From Eggerthellaceae bacterium (GTDB taxonomy: Bacteria > Actinomycetota > Coriobacteriia > Coriobacteriales > Eggerthellaceae): a stretch of DNA of 64,000 nt. The position numbers and the translations under genes were made by a program. This document shows, one piece after another, positions 41,568-54,299 of the stretch. Within the stretch, counting starts at the first letter, position 1. The number at the start of each line of letters is the position of its first letter. Location of the stretch: NCBI GenBank assembly GCA_910575165.1, contig CAJTDS010000011.1, positions 25,355 through 89,354 of the forward strand, written 5' to 3'. Under the pieces are notes generated by a model. It saw only the letters and a program-made list of their open reading frames with translations, searched no databases and was not told the DNA's origin.

Positions 41568-43148
41568 ATGGGCAAGAACGTACTGGTGACCGAGAAGCTC
41601 AGCAACGCCGGCATCGCGGTTCTCGAAGACGCGGGGCTTACCGTCGACGAGCGCTTGGGCATGAGCGAGGCTGAGCTCGTGGGGGCCGTCGGGGATTACG
41701 ACGCCCTCATCGTGCGGTCGGCCACCCAGGTCACCCCCCGGGTGCTCGACGCCGCGAAGAAGCTCAAGGTCGTGGGCCGCGCCGGCGTGACCGCCGACAA
41801 CATCGACGTAGACGCCGCCACCGAACGGGGTATCATCGTCTGCAACGCCCCCACCTCCAACATCGTGAGCACCGCCGAGCACACGCTCGCCCTCATGATG
41901 GCCGCCGCCCGCAAGATTCCCCAGGCCAACGCCTCCATGAAAGCCGGCCGATGGGAGCGCGCGCCCTACCTGGGGTGTGAGCTCTTCGGAAAGACCCTCG
42001 CCATCTTCGGCCTGGGCCGGGTAGGGGGGCTGGTGGCCGAGCGCGCTGCCGCCTTCGGCATGCGCCTTGTGGGCTACGACCCCTACTGCCGCCCCGAGCG
42101 CGCCGACGCCTTGGGGGTGGAGCTGGTGGGAACGCTCGAGGAAGTGCTTCCCCAGGCCGACTTCATCACCGTGCACATGCCCAAGACCCCCGACACCATG
42201 GGCATGTTCGGCCCCGACGAGTTCGCCGCCATGAAGGACGGCGTCATCCTGGTGAACACCGCCCGCGGCGGCATCTACGACGTGAAGTCCCTTGCCGACT
42301 TCGTCGCCGCCGGCAAGATAGGCGCCGCCGCCATCGACATGTTCGAAGACGAGCCGTGCCTGGGAAGCCCCCTGCACGAGTTCGACAACGTCATCCTGAC
42401 GCCCCGCATGGGCGCCGCCACGAAGGAGGCCCAGGACCGCGCCTCCACCCAGATAGCCGAATACGTCATCGCAGCCTTGGACGGCAGCCTCGTGCCCACG
42501 GCTCTGAACATGACCCCCGTTGCGCCCGAAGCGGCCAGCAAGGTGGGGCCCTACGTTCCCGCTTGCCAGATGATGGGCAGGATTCTGGCGCAGATGGACG
42601 CCTCGCTTCCCAAGACGCTGTCGGTCACCGCCGCCGGCGCCCTGGCCGGCGCCGACATGTCCGTGCTCATGGCCGGCACGCTCTCGGGTCTCATGTCCTA
42701 CAAGTCAGACAGCCTGGTTACCCCGGTCAACGCTGATGCGGTGGCCCACCGCCACGGCATCAGCACCTCCACCGCCGTCGAACACGACGCCCACGAGTAC
42801 GCCTCCACGGTGCGGGTCGACGCAGACGCCATGGAGATCACCTCTATGATCTCCGGCCCGGCATCCCAGCCGCGCATCGTGTCGCTTCTGGGGTACCGCA
42901 TCGACATCGCCCCAGGACGCCAGTCGCTCATCTTCGAGTACCCCGACGCCCCGGGACGCATCGGCACCATCGGCACCGTGCTGGGGGACGCCGACATCAA
43001 CATCACCACCATGCAGATAGGCACGAAACCGCTCGAGAGCTGCGCGCTCGTGTTCATGAACGTGGAAGGGCCCCTTGCCGACGAGGTGCTCGACCGCCTT
43101 CGCGCCACCATCCCCGATCTCAAGAACCTCTGGCACGTCAAGCTGTAG
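41568..43148 (+). CDS. serA: D-3-phosphoglycerate dehydrogenase
   Basis: First step of serine synthesis. The 526-residue long-form protein has the substrate domain start VLVTEKLSNAGIAVLEDAG, the NAD fold LAIFGLGRVGGLVAERA, VHMPKTPDTMGMFG, LVNTARGGIYD, then the intervening domain and a C-terminal ACT domain (FEYPDAPGRIGTIGTVLGDADINITTMQIG), the serine-feedback site in relatives. It precedes leuA by 51 nt. Confidence 0.96.
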   Translation: MGKNVLVTEKLSNAGIAVLEDAGLTVDERLGMSEAELVGAVGDYDALIVRSATQVTPRVLDAAKKLKVVGRAGVTADNIDVDAATERGIIVCNAPTSNIVSTAEHTLALMMAAARKIPQANASMKAGRWERAPYLGCELFGKTLAIFGLGRVGGLVAERAAAFGMRLVGYDPYCRPERADALGVELVGTLEEVLPQADFITVHMPKTPDTMGMFGPDEFAAMKDGVILVNTARGGIYDVKSLADFVAAGKIGAAAIDMFEDEPCLGSPLHEFDNVILTPRMGAATKEAQDRASTQIAEYVIAALDGSLVPTALNMTPVAPEAASKVGPYVPACQMMGRILAQMDASLPKTLSVTAAGALAGADMSVLMAGTLSGLMSYKSDSLVTPVNADAVAHRHGISTSTAVEHDAHEYASTVRVDADAMEITSMISGPASQPRIVSLLGYRIDIAPGRQSLIFEYPDAPGRIGTIGTVLGDADINITTMQIGTKPLESCALVFMNVEGPLADEVLDRLRATIPDLKNLWHVKL

Positions 43149-43199
43149 CACGCCGCCCGACGGCCGCCCGCAACCGCGATCCCAAGGAGAAGGATTCCC

Positions 43200-44732
43200 A
43201 TGACCCGCAAAATCGACATCTTCGACACCACCCTGCGCGACGGCGAGCAGTCGCCCGGGGCCTCCATGAACACCGAGGAGAAGCTGGTCGTCGCCCGGCA
43301 GCTGCTGCGCCTGGGCGTCGACGTCATCGAGGCGGGATTCCCCATCTCCAGCCCCGGCGACTTCGAGAGCGTGCGCCGCATCGCCGAGCTGGCCGGCGAC
43401 AGCGCCACGATATGCGCCCTCACCCGCGCGGTGGACAAGGACATCGAGTCTGCCGCCGACGCGCTGCGCTACGCCAAGCGTCCGCGCATCCACACGGGCA
43501 TAGGCGTTTCCCCCAGCCATATGCGCGACAAGCTGCGCATCACCGAGGAGCAGTGCATCGAGCGCGCCGTGCACGCGGTGCGCTACGCCAAGAGCTTCGT
43601 GGAGGACGTGCAGTTCTACGCCGAGGACGCGGGGCGTTCCGACTACGACTTCCTGGTCAAGGTGATCCAGGCCGTGGTTGACGCGGGCGCCACGGTGGTC
43701 AACATCCCCGACACCACAGGCTACTCGCTGCCCGAGGAGTTCGGAGCCCGCATTAAGTACCTGATGGAGGGCGTGCGCGGCATCGAGAACGTCACCGTCT
43801 CCGTTCACTGCCACAACGATTTGGGCATGGCCACGGCGTTGTCGCTGGCCGGCGTGCGCAACGGCGCCCGCCAGGTTGAGTGTACCATCAACGGCCTGGG
43901 CGAGCGCGCCGGCAACACCGCCATGGAGGAGGTGGTGATGGCCATCCGCATGCATCAGGATGAGCTTGACGCCCATACCGACATCAACACGCGCGAGTTC
44001 ATCAAGGCGAGCCGCCTGGTCAGCTCCATTACCGGCATGAACGTTCAGGCCAACAAGGCCATCGTGGGCGCCAACGCCTTCGCGCACTCCTCCGGCATCC
44101 ACCAGGACGGCGTGCTCAAGAAGCGCGACACCTACGAGATCATCGACCCCGCCGACGTGGGCGCCGGCGCCTCCCAGATCGTGCTCACGGCTCGCAGCGG
44201 GCACGCGGCCCTGAAGCACCGCCTGGAGGAGCTGGGCTACGAGTTCGACGCCGAGACCCTCGACCAGGTCTACGAGGCCTTCCTCAACCTTGCCGACAAG
44301 AAGAAGGAGGTCTACGACGAGGACCTGGAGAGCCTTGTGAACGAGCGCGACCGCAACGAGAGCGCCATCTACACGCTCCTGGGCGTGCAAACCAGCTGCG
44401 GCATGGACATGAAAGCCACCTCCACGGTCACCCTGCGCAACGCCGCCGACCAGGTCATCACCGCCTGCGAATGGGGAACCGGCCCGGTGGACGCCATGTA
44501 CAAGGCCGTCAACAAGATCGTGCAGGTGGAAAACGACCTGACCGAGTTCAGCGTGCAGGCGGTCACCCGCGGCATCGACGCCCTGGGCGAGGTGACTATC
44601 CGCGTGACCGCGCCCGACGGCGAGGTCTACACCGGCCGCGGCGCCGACGGGGACATCACCGTCTCCTCGGCAAAGGCCTACATCAACGCGATCAACCGCC
44701 TGCTCACCGACAAGCAGGAGCATCGCCGCTAG
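43200..44732 (+). CDS. leuA: 2-isopropylmalate synthase
   Basis: Condenses acetyl-CoA with 2-ketoisovalerate to start leucine synthesis. The 510-residue protein has [17 protein letters not shown], the metal motif in [16 protein letters not shown], and the C-terminal allosteric LeuA_dimer domain ([20 protein letters not shown]...). ATG 43200 follows AAGGAGAAGG. No T-box or leader-peptide attenuator is visible in the 51-nt gap behind serA. Confidence 0.94.
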   Translation: MTRKIDIFDTTLRDGEQSPGASMNTEEKLVVARQLLRLGVDVIEAGFPISSPGDFESVRRIAELAGDSATICALTRAVDKDIESAADALRYAKRPRIHTGIGVSPSHMRDKLRITEEQCIERAVHAVRYAKSFVEDVQFYAEDAGRSDYDFLVKVIQAVVDAGATVVNIPDTTGYSLPEEFGARIKYLMEGVRGIENVTVSVHCHNDLGMATALSLAGVRNGARQVECTINGLGERAGNTAMEEVVMAIRMHQDELDAHTDINTREFIKASRLVSSITGMNVQANKAIVGANAFAHSSGIHQDGVLKKRDTYEIIDPADVGAGASQIVLTARSGHAALKHRLEELGYEFDAETLDQVYEAFLNLADKKKEVYDEDLESLVNERDRNESAIYTLLGVQTSCGMDMKATSTVTLRNAADQVITACEWGTGPVDAMYKAVNKIVQVENDLTEFSVQAVTRGIDALGEVTIRVTAPDGEVYTGRGADGDITVSSAKAYINAINRLLTDKQEHRR

Positions 44733-44759
44733 CATTATGCGTATATAAGGATAACCGCC

Positions 44760-44785
44760 GCGTTCCCTGGACTGCCGGGGAACGC
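44760..44785 (+). terminator. Hairpin between leuA and secA
   Basis: GCGTTCCC (44760-44767) pairs with GGGAACGC (44778-44785) with a 10-nt loop. No U-run follows, so it may be a weak or factor-dependent terminator or processing site. Confidence 0.4.
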
Positions 44786-44865
44786 CTGTGCTAAGGTGCC
44801 GGGATTACCCGAACGCGCATTGCGCAACAGCGGGGTAGCGCCCCGCATGAAAGGAACGAACCGCT

Positions 44866-47682
<2,817 letters not shown>

Positions 47683-47717
47683 GAAGCGTTCGCACAGCAG
47701 CGAGGTAACCCCCATCC

Positions 47718-48815
47718 ATGGAACCGAAAGACCTGATCAGGGAGATAGACAAGGCTAGCGGGCGCGTAAGCGACGCTCGCTTCTTCCTGCATATCGACGA
47801 CAAGGCCGCCGAGCTCGCATCCCTCGACGAGCAGATAGCCGCGCCGGACTTCTGGAACGACCCCGCCTCCGCCCAGACGGTGTCGAAGCGCGCATCGAAC
47901 CTGCGCAGCACCATCGAGGATTACGAGCGGGCCCGCACCCTGCTCGACGACGCCCGAACCGCCCTGGAGCTAGCGGGGGAGGACACGGCGTTCGCCGACG
48001 AGGCCGAGCGGGCCTGCATGCAGCTGATCGAGCTCCTGGACGCACTGGAGGTGGAATCCTGGTTCTCCGGCCAGTTCGACGAGGGGGACGCCATCCTCAC
48101 CGTGAACCCGGGGCAGGGGGGCCTGGAAGCCCAGGACTGGACCGAGATGCTCTACCAGATGTATACGCGCTACGCCGAGGACAAGGGGTGGAAGGTCACC
48201 GTGCTCGACCTGGTCCCCGGCGAGGGCATAGGGCTGGACAAGGCCACCATCCAGATAGAGGGCCGCTACGCCTACGGCATGCTTCGCAGCGAGATCGGCA
48301 TCCATCGCCTGGTGCGCATCAGCCCCACCGACGCCAAGAAGCGACGCCAGACCACCTTCGCATCGGTGGAGGTGCTGCCCGTCATCGCCGACGACATTGA
48401 GGTGGACCTCAATCCCGCCGACGTGCGCGTGGACGTGTACCGCTCCAGCGGCCCAGGCGGCCAGTGCGTCAACACCACCGACTCGGCGGTGCGGCTCACC
48501 CACGAACCCACCGGCATCGTCGTCACCTGCCAGAACGAGAAGAGCCAGCTGCAGAACAAGGAGGCGGCCTTCCGCGTGCTGCGCGCCAAGCTCTACGAGC
48601 TCGAGGAGCGAAAGCGCCAAGCCGAGCTGGACGAGCTGCGCGGCGAGCGCATGGACAACTCCTTCGGCAGCCAGATCCGCAACTACGTTCTGTTCCCCTA
48701 CCAGCTGGTGAAGGACCTGCGCAGCGGGGTGGAGACCGGAAACGTGGACGCCGTCCTGGGAGGGGCGCTCGAGCCCTTCGTCATCGGCTACCACACCTGG
48801 CGCGTCTCCCAGTAG
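47718..48815 (+). CDS. prfB: Peptide chain release factor 2 with SPT codon-recognition motif
   Basis: Class I release factor of 365 residues with the GGQ loop in SSGPGGQCVNTTDSAVR (about residue 245). It is RF2-like throughout (RLVRISP...RRQTTFASVEV), but the tripeptide that reads the stop codon is S202-P203-T204 where most RF2 have SPF; RF1 has PxT. It follows secA by 35 nt, as RF2 often does. The in-frame UGA and Shine-Dalgarno-like stimulator of the usual prfB +1 frameshift are absent; the frame is continuous from ATG 47718. Confidence 0.9.
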   Translation: MEPKDLIREIDKASGRVSDARFFLHIDDKAAELASLDEQIAAPDFWNDPASAQTVSKRASNLRSTIEDYERARTLLDDARTALELAGEDTAFADEAERACMQLIELLDALEVESWFSGQFDEGDAILTVNPGQGGLEAQDWTEMLYQMYTRYAEDKGWKVTVLDLVPGEGIGLDKATIQIEGRYAYGMLRSEIGIHRLVRISPTDAKKRRQTTFASVEVLPVIADDIEVDLNPADVRVDVYRSSGPGGQCVNTTDSAVRLTHEPTGIVVTCQNEKSQLQNKEAAFRVLRAKLYELEERKRQAELDELRGERMDNSFGSQIRNYVLFPYQLVKDLRSGVETGNVDAVLGGALEPFVIGYHTWRVSQ

Positions 48816-48960
48816 CCTCTTGCTCCGCACGCCGGCGCAGCGTCGCCCCGACCCCACGCGCCGCTCCTGCAAAGACCCTGTCGAAGTCCCAGATTCCCGC
48901 CAGGGGGAGAGGGGCTTGGGAGTACAATAGGCGCCATGGCACACAATCGGAAGGAAGCCC

Positions 48961-49818
48961 ATGAACCCTGCGCAGCTTGAGGCGTTGGCGAACAGGATGA
49001 GACAGGACATCGTCTCCATGATCGCCGAGGCGGGAAGCGGACATCCCGGCGGATCGCTTTCCTGCATCGACATCCTTGCCACCCTGTACTTCGGCGGAGT
49101 CATGAACCACGACCCCGCCAACCCCGACGACCCGAACCGCGACCGCTTCGTCATGGCCAAGGGCCATGCGGCGCCGGCGCTCTATGCGGCGCTGGCCCAT
49201 GCCGGCTACTTCCCGACCGAGGAGCTGGCCACGCTTCGCAAGCTGGGGTCGCGCCTGCAGGGGCACCCCGACCGCAACCTGCTGCCCGGGGTGGAGGTGT
49301 CCACCGGCTCGCTGGGGCAGGGCCTCTCGATCGCCAGCGGCATGGCCTGCGGCCTGCGCCTGGACGGCAACGACGCCACGGTGTTCGCCCTGCTGGGCGA
49401 CGGCGAGTGTCAGGAAGGGCAGGTGTGGGAGGCGGCCATGTTCTCCGCCCATCGCGGCCTGGACAACCTGGTCGCCATCGTCGACCGCAACGGCCTGCAG
49501 ATCGACGGCGCCACCACCGAGGTATGCAATCCCGAGAGCCTCTCGGCCAAGTTCCAGGCGTTCGGCTTCAACACCGCCACTGTCGACGGCCACGACATCG
49601 CCGCCACCATCACCTGCCTGACCATGGCCAAGCAGGCTCGCAACGGCAAGCCGTGGGCCATCGTCGCCCAAACCGTCAAGGGCAAGGGCGTATCGTTCAT
49701 GGAGAACCAGGCCGGATGGCACGGCAAGGCTCCCAACACCGAGCAAACCCAGCAAGCGCTGCAGGAGCTCTCCGAAGCGCTGTCGCGCATCGAGGAAACG
49801 GAGGGCTACCGTGGTTAA
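48961..49818 (+). CDS. Transketolase, N-terminal (TPP-binding) subunit
   Basis: First half of a split transketolase of the non-oxidative pentose phosphate pathway. The 285 residues carry SGHPGGSLSCIDILATLYF, FVMAKGHAAPALYA, STGSLGQGLSIASGMA, and the ThDP motif GDGECQEGQVWEA...N. It overlaps the second subunit by 8 nt, matching a two-polypeptide enzyme. A TACAAT at 48923-48928 may be the -10. Confidence 0.94.
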   Translation: MNPAQLEALANRMRQDIVSMIAEAGSGHPGGSLSCIDILATLYFGGVMNHDPANPDDPNRDRFVMAKGHAAPALYAALAHAGYFPTEELATLRKLGSRLQGHPDRNLLPGVEVSTGSLGQGLSIASGMACGLRLDGNDATVFALLGDGECQEGQVWEAAMFSAHRGLDNLVAIVDRNGLQIDGATTEVCNPESLSAKFQAFGFNTATVDGHDIAATITCLTMAKQARNGKPWAIVAQTVKGKGVSFMENQAGWHGKAPNTEQTQQALQELSEALSRIEETEGYRG

Positions 49819-50776
49819 GCTCGCAAACCCAGACGAGAAGCTCGTCCGCCGCGCCACCAGGGCGGCCTACGGCGCCACGCTGGCCAAGCTGGCGGAGGAG
49901 GGCGTTCCGGTCGTCGCCGTGGACGCCGATCTGACCGGGTCGACCACCACCAAGAAGCTAGCCGACGCCGGTTTCGCCGACAGGCTGTTCAACTGCGGCA
50001 TCGCCGAGCAGAACATGGTGGACGTGGCTGCCGGCCTCTCGCTCACCGGCCATGTGGCCTTCACGGGCTCCTTCGCCGTGTTCGGCACGGGGCGCGCCTA
50101 CGACCAGATCCGCAACACCGTCTGCTACAGCAACCTTGACGTGAAGATTGCCCCCACCCATGCAGGCATCTCCGTCGGTCCCGACGGGGGCTCGCACCAG
50201 ATGCTCGAGGACATCGCCCTCATGCGCGCGCTTCCGGGCATGCGCGTGCTCGTCCCCGCCGACTACGCCGCGGCCGAAAGCGCCATCCGCATAGCCGCCC
50301 AAACGCCGGGGCCGGTCTACGTGCGCATGGGCCGCGCCTCGGTCCCCGCCGTGTACGCCGACGGCGTGGAGTTGGAGCTCGGGCGCGCCTACGTGCTGCG
50401 CGAAGGTTCCGACGCCACCGTGGTGGCCTGCGGCGTCGAGGTGGAGCAAGCCCTCTGCGCCGCCGAAATGCTTGCTGCCGAGGGCATCTCCGTCGAGGTG
50501 ATCGACGCGTTCTCCGTCAAACCCCTCGACGAGCGGACGATCCTCGCCTCCGTCGCGAAGACCGGGCGCCTCGTCGTGGCCGAGGAGCACAGCGCCATCG
50601 GCGGCCTGGGGTCGGCGGTGGCCGACTGCCTCTCGCGCACGGCCCCGGCCCCCGTCGAGCTCGTCGGCATGGCCGACCGGTTCGGAAAGTCCGGCGAGTT
50701 TGAAGAGCTGCTGGATTATTTCGGCCTGGGAGCTGCTGCTATTGTGCAAGCTGTGAAAACGGCTCTGGCCCGCTAA
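49811..50776 (+). CDS. Transketolase, C-terminal subunit
   Basis: Second half of the split transketolase (321 residues), with the pyrimidine-binding domain (FNCGIAEQNMVDVAAGLSLTG with the catalytic Glu activating ThDP, TFAVFGTGRAYDQIRN-like segment, SVGPDGGSHQ) and the C-terminal domain (VIDAFSVKPLDE). GTG 49811 lies inside the end of the first gene, so equal subunit synthesis by coupling is likely. Confidence 0.93.
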   Translation: MVKLANPDEKLVRRATRAAYGATLAKLAEEGVPVVAVDADLTGSTTTKKLADAGFADRLFNCGIAEQNMVDVAAGLSLTGHVAFTGSFAVFGTGRAYDQIRNTVCYSNLDVKIAPTHAGISVGPDGGSHQMLEDIALMRALPGMRVLVPADYAAAESAIRIAAQTPGPVYVRMGRASVPAVYADGVELELGRAYVLREGSDATVVACGVEVEQALCAAEMLAAEGISVEVIDAFSVKPLDERTILASVAKTGRLVVAEEHSAIGGLGSAVADCLSRTAPAPVELVGMADRFGKSGEFEELLDYFGLGAAAIVQAVKTALAR

Positions 50777-50831
50777 CGCATCTGATAAACTAGGTCGGTC
50801 TCAGTAAAACGCAAACGAAACGGAGCATTCT

Positions 50832-51677
50832 GTGACGAACGACATGAGCCAGGGGCCCAGCATGCGCCCATCTCGGCATGGCGGCGGCCAGCTGAGCTAC
50901 GAGCAGGCGACGGCTGCAGCCCAGCTATCCCAGTCGCTTCCCGTGCTGGACGTCGACGACCTGCCGCAACAGCACAATATTCCGGTCATCACGTTCGACC
51001 ATGTTACCAAGGTATATCCCGCTGCGCCCAACAAGCCGGCCCTTTCGGACATCTCCGTCGAGATCTACGGCGGAGAGTTCGTCTTTCTGGTGGGGCACTC
51101 CGGTTCCGGCAAGTCCACCTTCATCCGCATGCTCATCCGCGAGGTGAAGCCCACGTCGGGGCACCTCTACGTCGCCGACGAGGACCTCACCACCATGCGC
51201 AACTGGCGCGTGCCCTACCTGCGCCGCAACATCGGCTGCGTGTTCCAGGACTTCAAGCTGCTGCCGAACAAGACGGTCTTCGAGAACGTCGCCTTCGCGC
51301 TTGAGGTAATCGGCAAGAGCCGCCACGTCATCAAGACCCAGGTGCCCGAGGTTCTGCGACTGGTGGGCCTGCAGGACAAGCTGAACAAGCTTCCCGACCA
51401 GCTCTCCGGCGGCGAGCAGCAGCGCGTCTCCATCGCGCGCGCCATCGTGAACCGCCCGCCGCTTCTGGTCTGCGACGAGCCCACGGGAAACCTGGACCCC
51501 CAGACTTCCCGTGGCATCATGGACCTGCTCGAGCGCATCAACGCGACCGGCACCACGGTGCTCGTCGCCACCCACGACCGCGAGATGGTCGACAGCATGC
51601 GCCGTCGCGTGCTCGCCCTCGACCGCGGCACGCTCACTCGCGACCAGAATAGGGGGGTGTACGGTTTCGATGCGTAG
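50832..51677 (+). CDS. ftsE: Cell-division ATPase FtsE with N-terminal extension
   Basis: ABC ATPase of the FtsEX complex, which activates peptidoglycan hydrolases at the septum. The 281-residue protein has Walker [10 protein letters not shown] (about 88-96), LSGGEQQR signature, [11 protein letters not shown]alker B. About 50 residues precede the usual start ([11 protein letters not shown]), a Gln/Ser-rich leader unusual for FtsE; since the GTG at 50832 has GGAGC upstream it is likely translated, but a shorter start cannot be excluded. It overlaps ftsX by 8 nt. Confidence 0.93.
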   Translation: MTNDMSQGPSMRPSRHGGGQLSYEQATAAAQLSQSLPVLDVDDLPQQHNIPVITFDHVTKVYPAAPNKPALSDISVEIYGGEFVFLVGHSGSGKSTFIRMLIREVKPTSGHLYVADEDLTTMRNWRVPYLRRNIGCVFQDFKLLPNKTVFENVAFALEVIGKSRHVIKTQVPEVLRLVGLQDKLNKLPDQLSGGEQQRVSIARAIVNRPPLLVCDEPTGNLDPQTSRGIMDLLERINATGTTVLVATHDREMVDSMRRRVLALDRGTLTRDQNRGVYGFDA

Positions 51678-52578
51678 TATCGTCTACTTCTTCCGCGAAT
51701 CCCTGCGCGGATTCACCCGCAACCTGTCCACGGCACTGGGATCTATCGTCACCATCTTCCTGTCGCTGCTGATTATCGGCATCTTCCTGATCGGCGGCTT
51801 GGTCGTGGACAACGTGGTCTCCGGTGTGGAGGACGAAGTGTCCATCACCGCCTTCGTGGCCGACGACGCCTCCGACTCCGACATCCAATCGCTGTCCCGC
51901 TACATTGAGGGCCTCGAGGGCGTGGCCTCCGTCGGCTTCACCACCAAGGAGGAGGCGCTGGAGAACTTCCGCCAGACCTCCAATTCCGACATCGTCGACA
52001 CCCTCGACGGGCAGAACCCGCTGCCCGCATCCATCGAGGTGGAGCTGTCCGACCCGCAGCTGGTCGAGCAGGTGGCGCAGCAGATCCTGGACAACGCCAC
52101 GTTCCAGACCATCTGCGACAACCCCGAAGACCCGGCCGAATCGCTCAAGTACGGCCAGCAGACCGTCGAGCGCCTGTTCGTCCTCACCAACTACGTCCGC
52201 TACATCGGCATCGCGCTGATCGTGCTTCTGATCTTCATCGCGCTGGTGTTCATCAACAACACCATCCGCCTTGCCATTCTGGCCCGCCGCAAGGAGATCG
52301 CCATCATGCGCTTGGTGGGCGCCAGCAACGGCTTCATCCGCGGACCCTTCCTCATGGAGGGCGCGCTGCATGCCGTCATCGGCGCACTCCTGGCCATCGG
52401 CATCCTGGAGCTGCTCCGCTATCTGGTGCTGCCCAAGGTCCAGAGCGCGCTCATGTTCCTCAACTTCAACGTGAGCAACGAGTCTTTCCTGCTCATCTAC
52501 CTGACGCTTGCCGTATCCGGCCTGATTATCGGCCTTATCGGCTCCGCCTTCGCCATGAGACGCTACCTGAAGGTATAG
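51670..52578 (+). CDS. ftsX: Cell-division permease FtsX
   Basis: Membrane partner of FtsE. The 302-residue protein has an N-terminal helix (about 22-45), an extracytoplasmic loop starting [20 protein letters not shown], and three C-terminal helices in the FtsX domain ([21 protein letters not shown], ...). The [17 protein letters not shown] motif is diagnostic. ATG 51670 overlaps the ftsE end. The extracytoplasmic loop is expected to bind a peptidoglycan hydrolase. Confidence 0.94.
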   Translation: MRSIVYFFRESLRGFTRNLSTALGSIVTIFLSLLIIGIFLIGGLVVDNVVSGVEDEVSITAFVADDASDSDIQSLSRYIEGLEGVASVGFTTKEEALENFRQTSNSDIVDTLDGQNPLPASIEVELSDPQLVEQVAQQILDNATFQTICDNPEDPAESLKYGQQTVERLFVLTNYVRYIGIALIVLLIFIALVFINNTIRLAILARRKEIAIMRLVGASNGFIRGPFLMEGALHAVIGALLAIGILELLRYLVLPKVQSALMFLNFNVSNESFLLIYLTLAVSGLIIGLIGSAFAMRRYLKV

Positions 52579-52596
52579 CGCAGGCACCTGCTCGCC

Positions 52597-53892
52597 ATGG
52601 CAAAGCACAACACGACAAAGCGGAACAGGAACTCCGGCCGGCAAGGCCAGAAGGCCCGTTCCGGCCTTTTCAAGAGGGCGATGGTAGCGCTTATCGCCGC
52701 CGCTTGCGCCTTCTCCCTGGGTTTCTTCGTCCGTGGCGAAAGCCAGCTGCTTCACAGCCTGGGATTCGTCGGTGCGGGCATCACCGGCGACGACAAGCCG
52801 GCTGCCCAAACGCAGAACGCCAACAACTCGCTCGGCTCGCGCATCGCCGAGGTCGAGAAGATCTTGGACGAGGACTCGGTGGAGACCTACGAGCTCGACT
52901 CGGCCACCTCCGCGCTGCTGGAGGCGCTCGCCACCACGGCCGACGACCCCTACATGCGCTACTACACCCCCCTTCAGTACGACGAGCTCACGCGCGACGT
53001 GGCCGACACGGGGTCCTACTCGGGGGTGGGCGTGCTGTTCGCCGAGTACAACGGCCGCGCCTACGCCGTCGACGTCTTCGACGGCTCCCCGGCCCAGCAG
53101 GCCAACGTGCAGGAGGGCGACGTGGTAGTGGCCATAGACGGCAACCGCGACCACGATTGGACCATCGCCGAGGTCACCACTGCGCTGAAGCGCTCAAGCG
53201 GACAGGACGTGGTCATCACCTGGCGGCACCCCGCCTCCCTCGACGACACCACGGGACCGGAGTACACCACCACCTTGGCCTGCGAGGACCTCAGCATCCC
53301 CAACATCGACATCGAGCTCATTGACGGCGTGGGCTACATCAAGCTGCGCCAGATCACACAGACCTCCTCCAAGCTCATGGAGAGCGCCTTCCGCAAGCTG
53401 GACGCCCAGGGCGCCATCGCCTACGTCATAGACGTGCGCGACAACCCGGGCGGCTTCCTAACTCAAGCGGTGAACATCGCCGACCTGCTTCTGCGCAGCG
53501 GAACCATCGTTCGCATCGAGACCCAGGGGGCCGACGACACCACGAAGAGCGCGACCACCAACACCACCGTCACCGACAAGCCGGTCGTGGTGCTGGTCAA
53601 CGGCAACACCGCCGCATCGGCCGAGGTGCTCACCGCAGCCCTGCAGGACAACCAGCGAGCAACGGTGGTGGGGCAGAACACCTTGGGGAAGGGGTCGGTC
53701 CAGGTAACCCGCGAGCTCTCCTTCGGCGGCGCCCTGCGCTACACCGCCGCTTTCTACAAAAGCCCGCTCGACTACGCCTTCGACAAGGTGGGCATCATGC
53801 CCGACATCACGGTGAAGCTTTCCGAAACCGAGGACAACCAGCTGGCCATCGCCTTGGAGACGGCGCAGAACCTGGCCAGCAGCGAATCATGA
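52597..53892 (+). CDS. S41-family C-terminal processing protease (CtpA-like)
   Basis: Membrane-anchored protease of 431 residues. After a basic N-terminus there is one transmembrane helix (MVALIAAACAFSLGFFV, about 28-46), a PDZ domain (GVGVLFAEYNGRAYAVDVFDGSPAQQANVQEGDVVVAIDG), and the tail-specific protease core: IDVRDNPGG, the Ser in NTAASAEVLTAALQDN and Lys in TLGKGSVQ. Coming 18 nt after ftsX, as in several Gram-positives, suggests a role in cell-wall or division-protein turnover. Confidence 0.93.
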   Translation: MAKHNTTKRNRNSGRQGQKARSGLFKRAMVALIAAACAFSLGFFVRGESQLLHSLGFVGAGITGDDKPAAQTQNANNSLGSRIAEVEKILDEDSVETYELDSATSALLEALATTADDPYMRYYTPLQYDELTRDVADTGSYSGVGVLFAEYNGRAYAVDVFDGSPAQQANVQEGDVVVAIDGNRDHDWTIAEVTTALKRSSGQDVVITWRHPASLDDTTGPEYTTTLACEDLSIPNIDIELIDGVGYIKLRQITQTSSKLMESAFRKLDAQGAIAYVIDVRDNPGGFLTQAVNIADLLLRSGTIVRIETQGADDTTKSATTNTTVTDKPVVVLVNGNTAASAEVLTAALQDNQRATVVGQNTLGKGSVQVTRELSFGGALRYTAAFYKSPLDYAFDKVGIMPDITVKLSETEDNQLAIALETAQNLASSES

Positions 53893-53966
53893 CAAGGGCG
53901 CCCTGCGCGCAGCGAAAACGAACGACGAAACGCACCGAAAACGAACAAGGAAGAGAACGACTGACC

Positions 53967-54290
53967 ATGGACCACGAAACCGCACAGACCGACATCGCCT
54001 GCTTGAAGGTGTCCTCGAAGTCATCACCCGCCTCGGTCGCAGGGGCGATCGCCGGTCTGGTGAAGGACGGCAAGACCGTGGACATACAGTCCGTCGGGGC
54101 AGGAGCGGTGAACCAGGCCGTGAAGGCTATCGCCATATCGCGCGGCTTCCTCTCGCCGGTGGGCATCGAGGTCGCCTGTATGCCGTCGTTCGCCGACATC
54201 GTCATCGACGGGGAGTTCAGGACCGCTATCCGGTTCTCCGTGGTGCCCGTCAAGCTGGCCCAGGCAGCCCCCGTGGCCGCTCAGATGTAG
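53967..54290 (+). CDS. spoVS: SpoVS-family protein
   Basis: A 107-residue protein of the SpoVS family, which has an Alba-like nucleic-acid-binding fold. The core LKVSSKSSPASVAGAIAGLV, VDIQSVGAGAVNQAVKAIAISRGFLSP and DIVIDGEFRTAIRFSVVP is nearly the B. subtilis sequence. No sporulation gene is present nearby, so a role outside sporulation is likely. ATG 53967 has AAGGAAGAG upstream. It precedes miaB by 9 nt, an arrangement shared with Clostridia. Confidence 0.93.
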   Translation: MDHETAQTDIACLKVSSKSSPASVAGAIAGLVKDGKTVDIQSVGAGAVNQAVKAIAISRGFLSPVGIEVACMPSFADIVIDGEFRTAIRFSVVPVKLAQAAPVAAQM

Positions 54291-54299
54291 GCTTTCGCT

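Noticed and set aside
43149..43199. T-box or leader-peptide attenuator before leuA
   Set aside because: The gap is only 51 nt and shows no T-box motif, Leu-rich leader or terminator pair.
47718..47830. Programmed +1 frameshift in prfB
   Set aside because: No in-frame TGA or stimulatory element; the protein reads through in a single frame.
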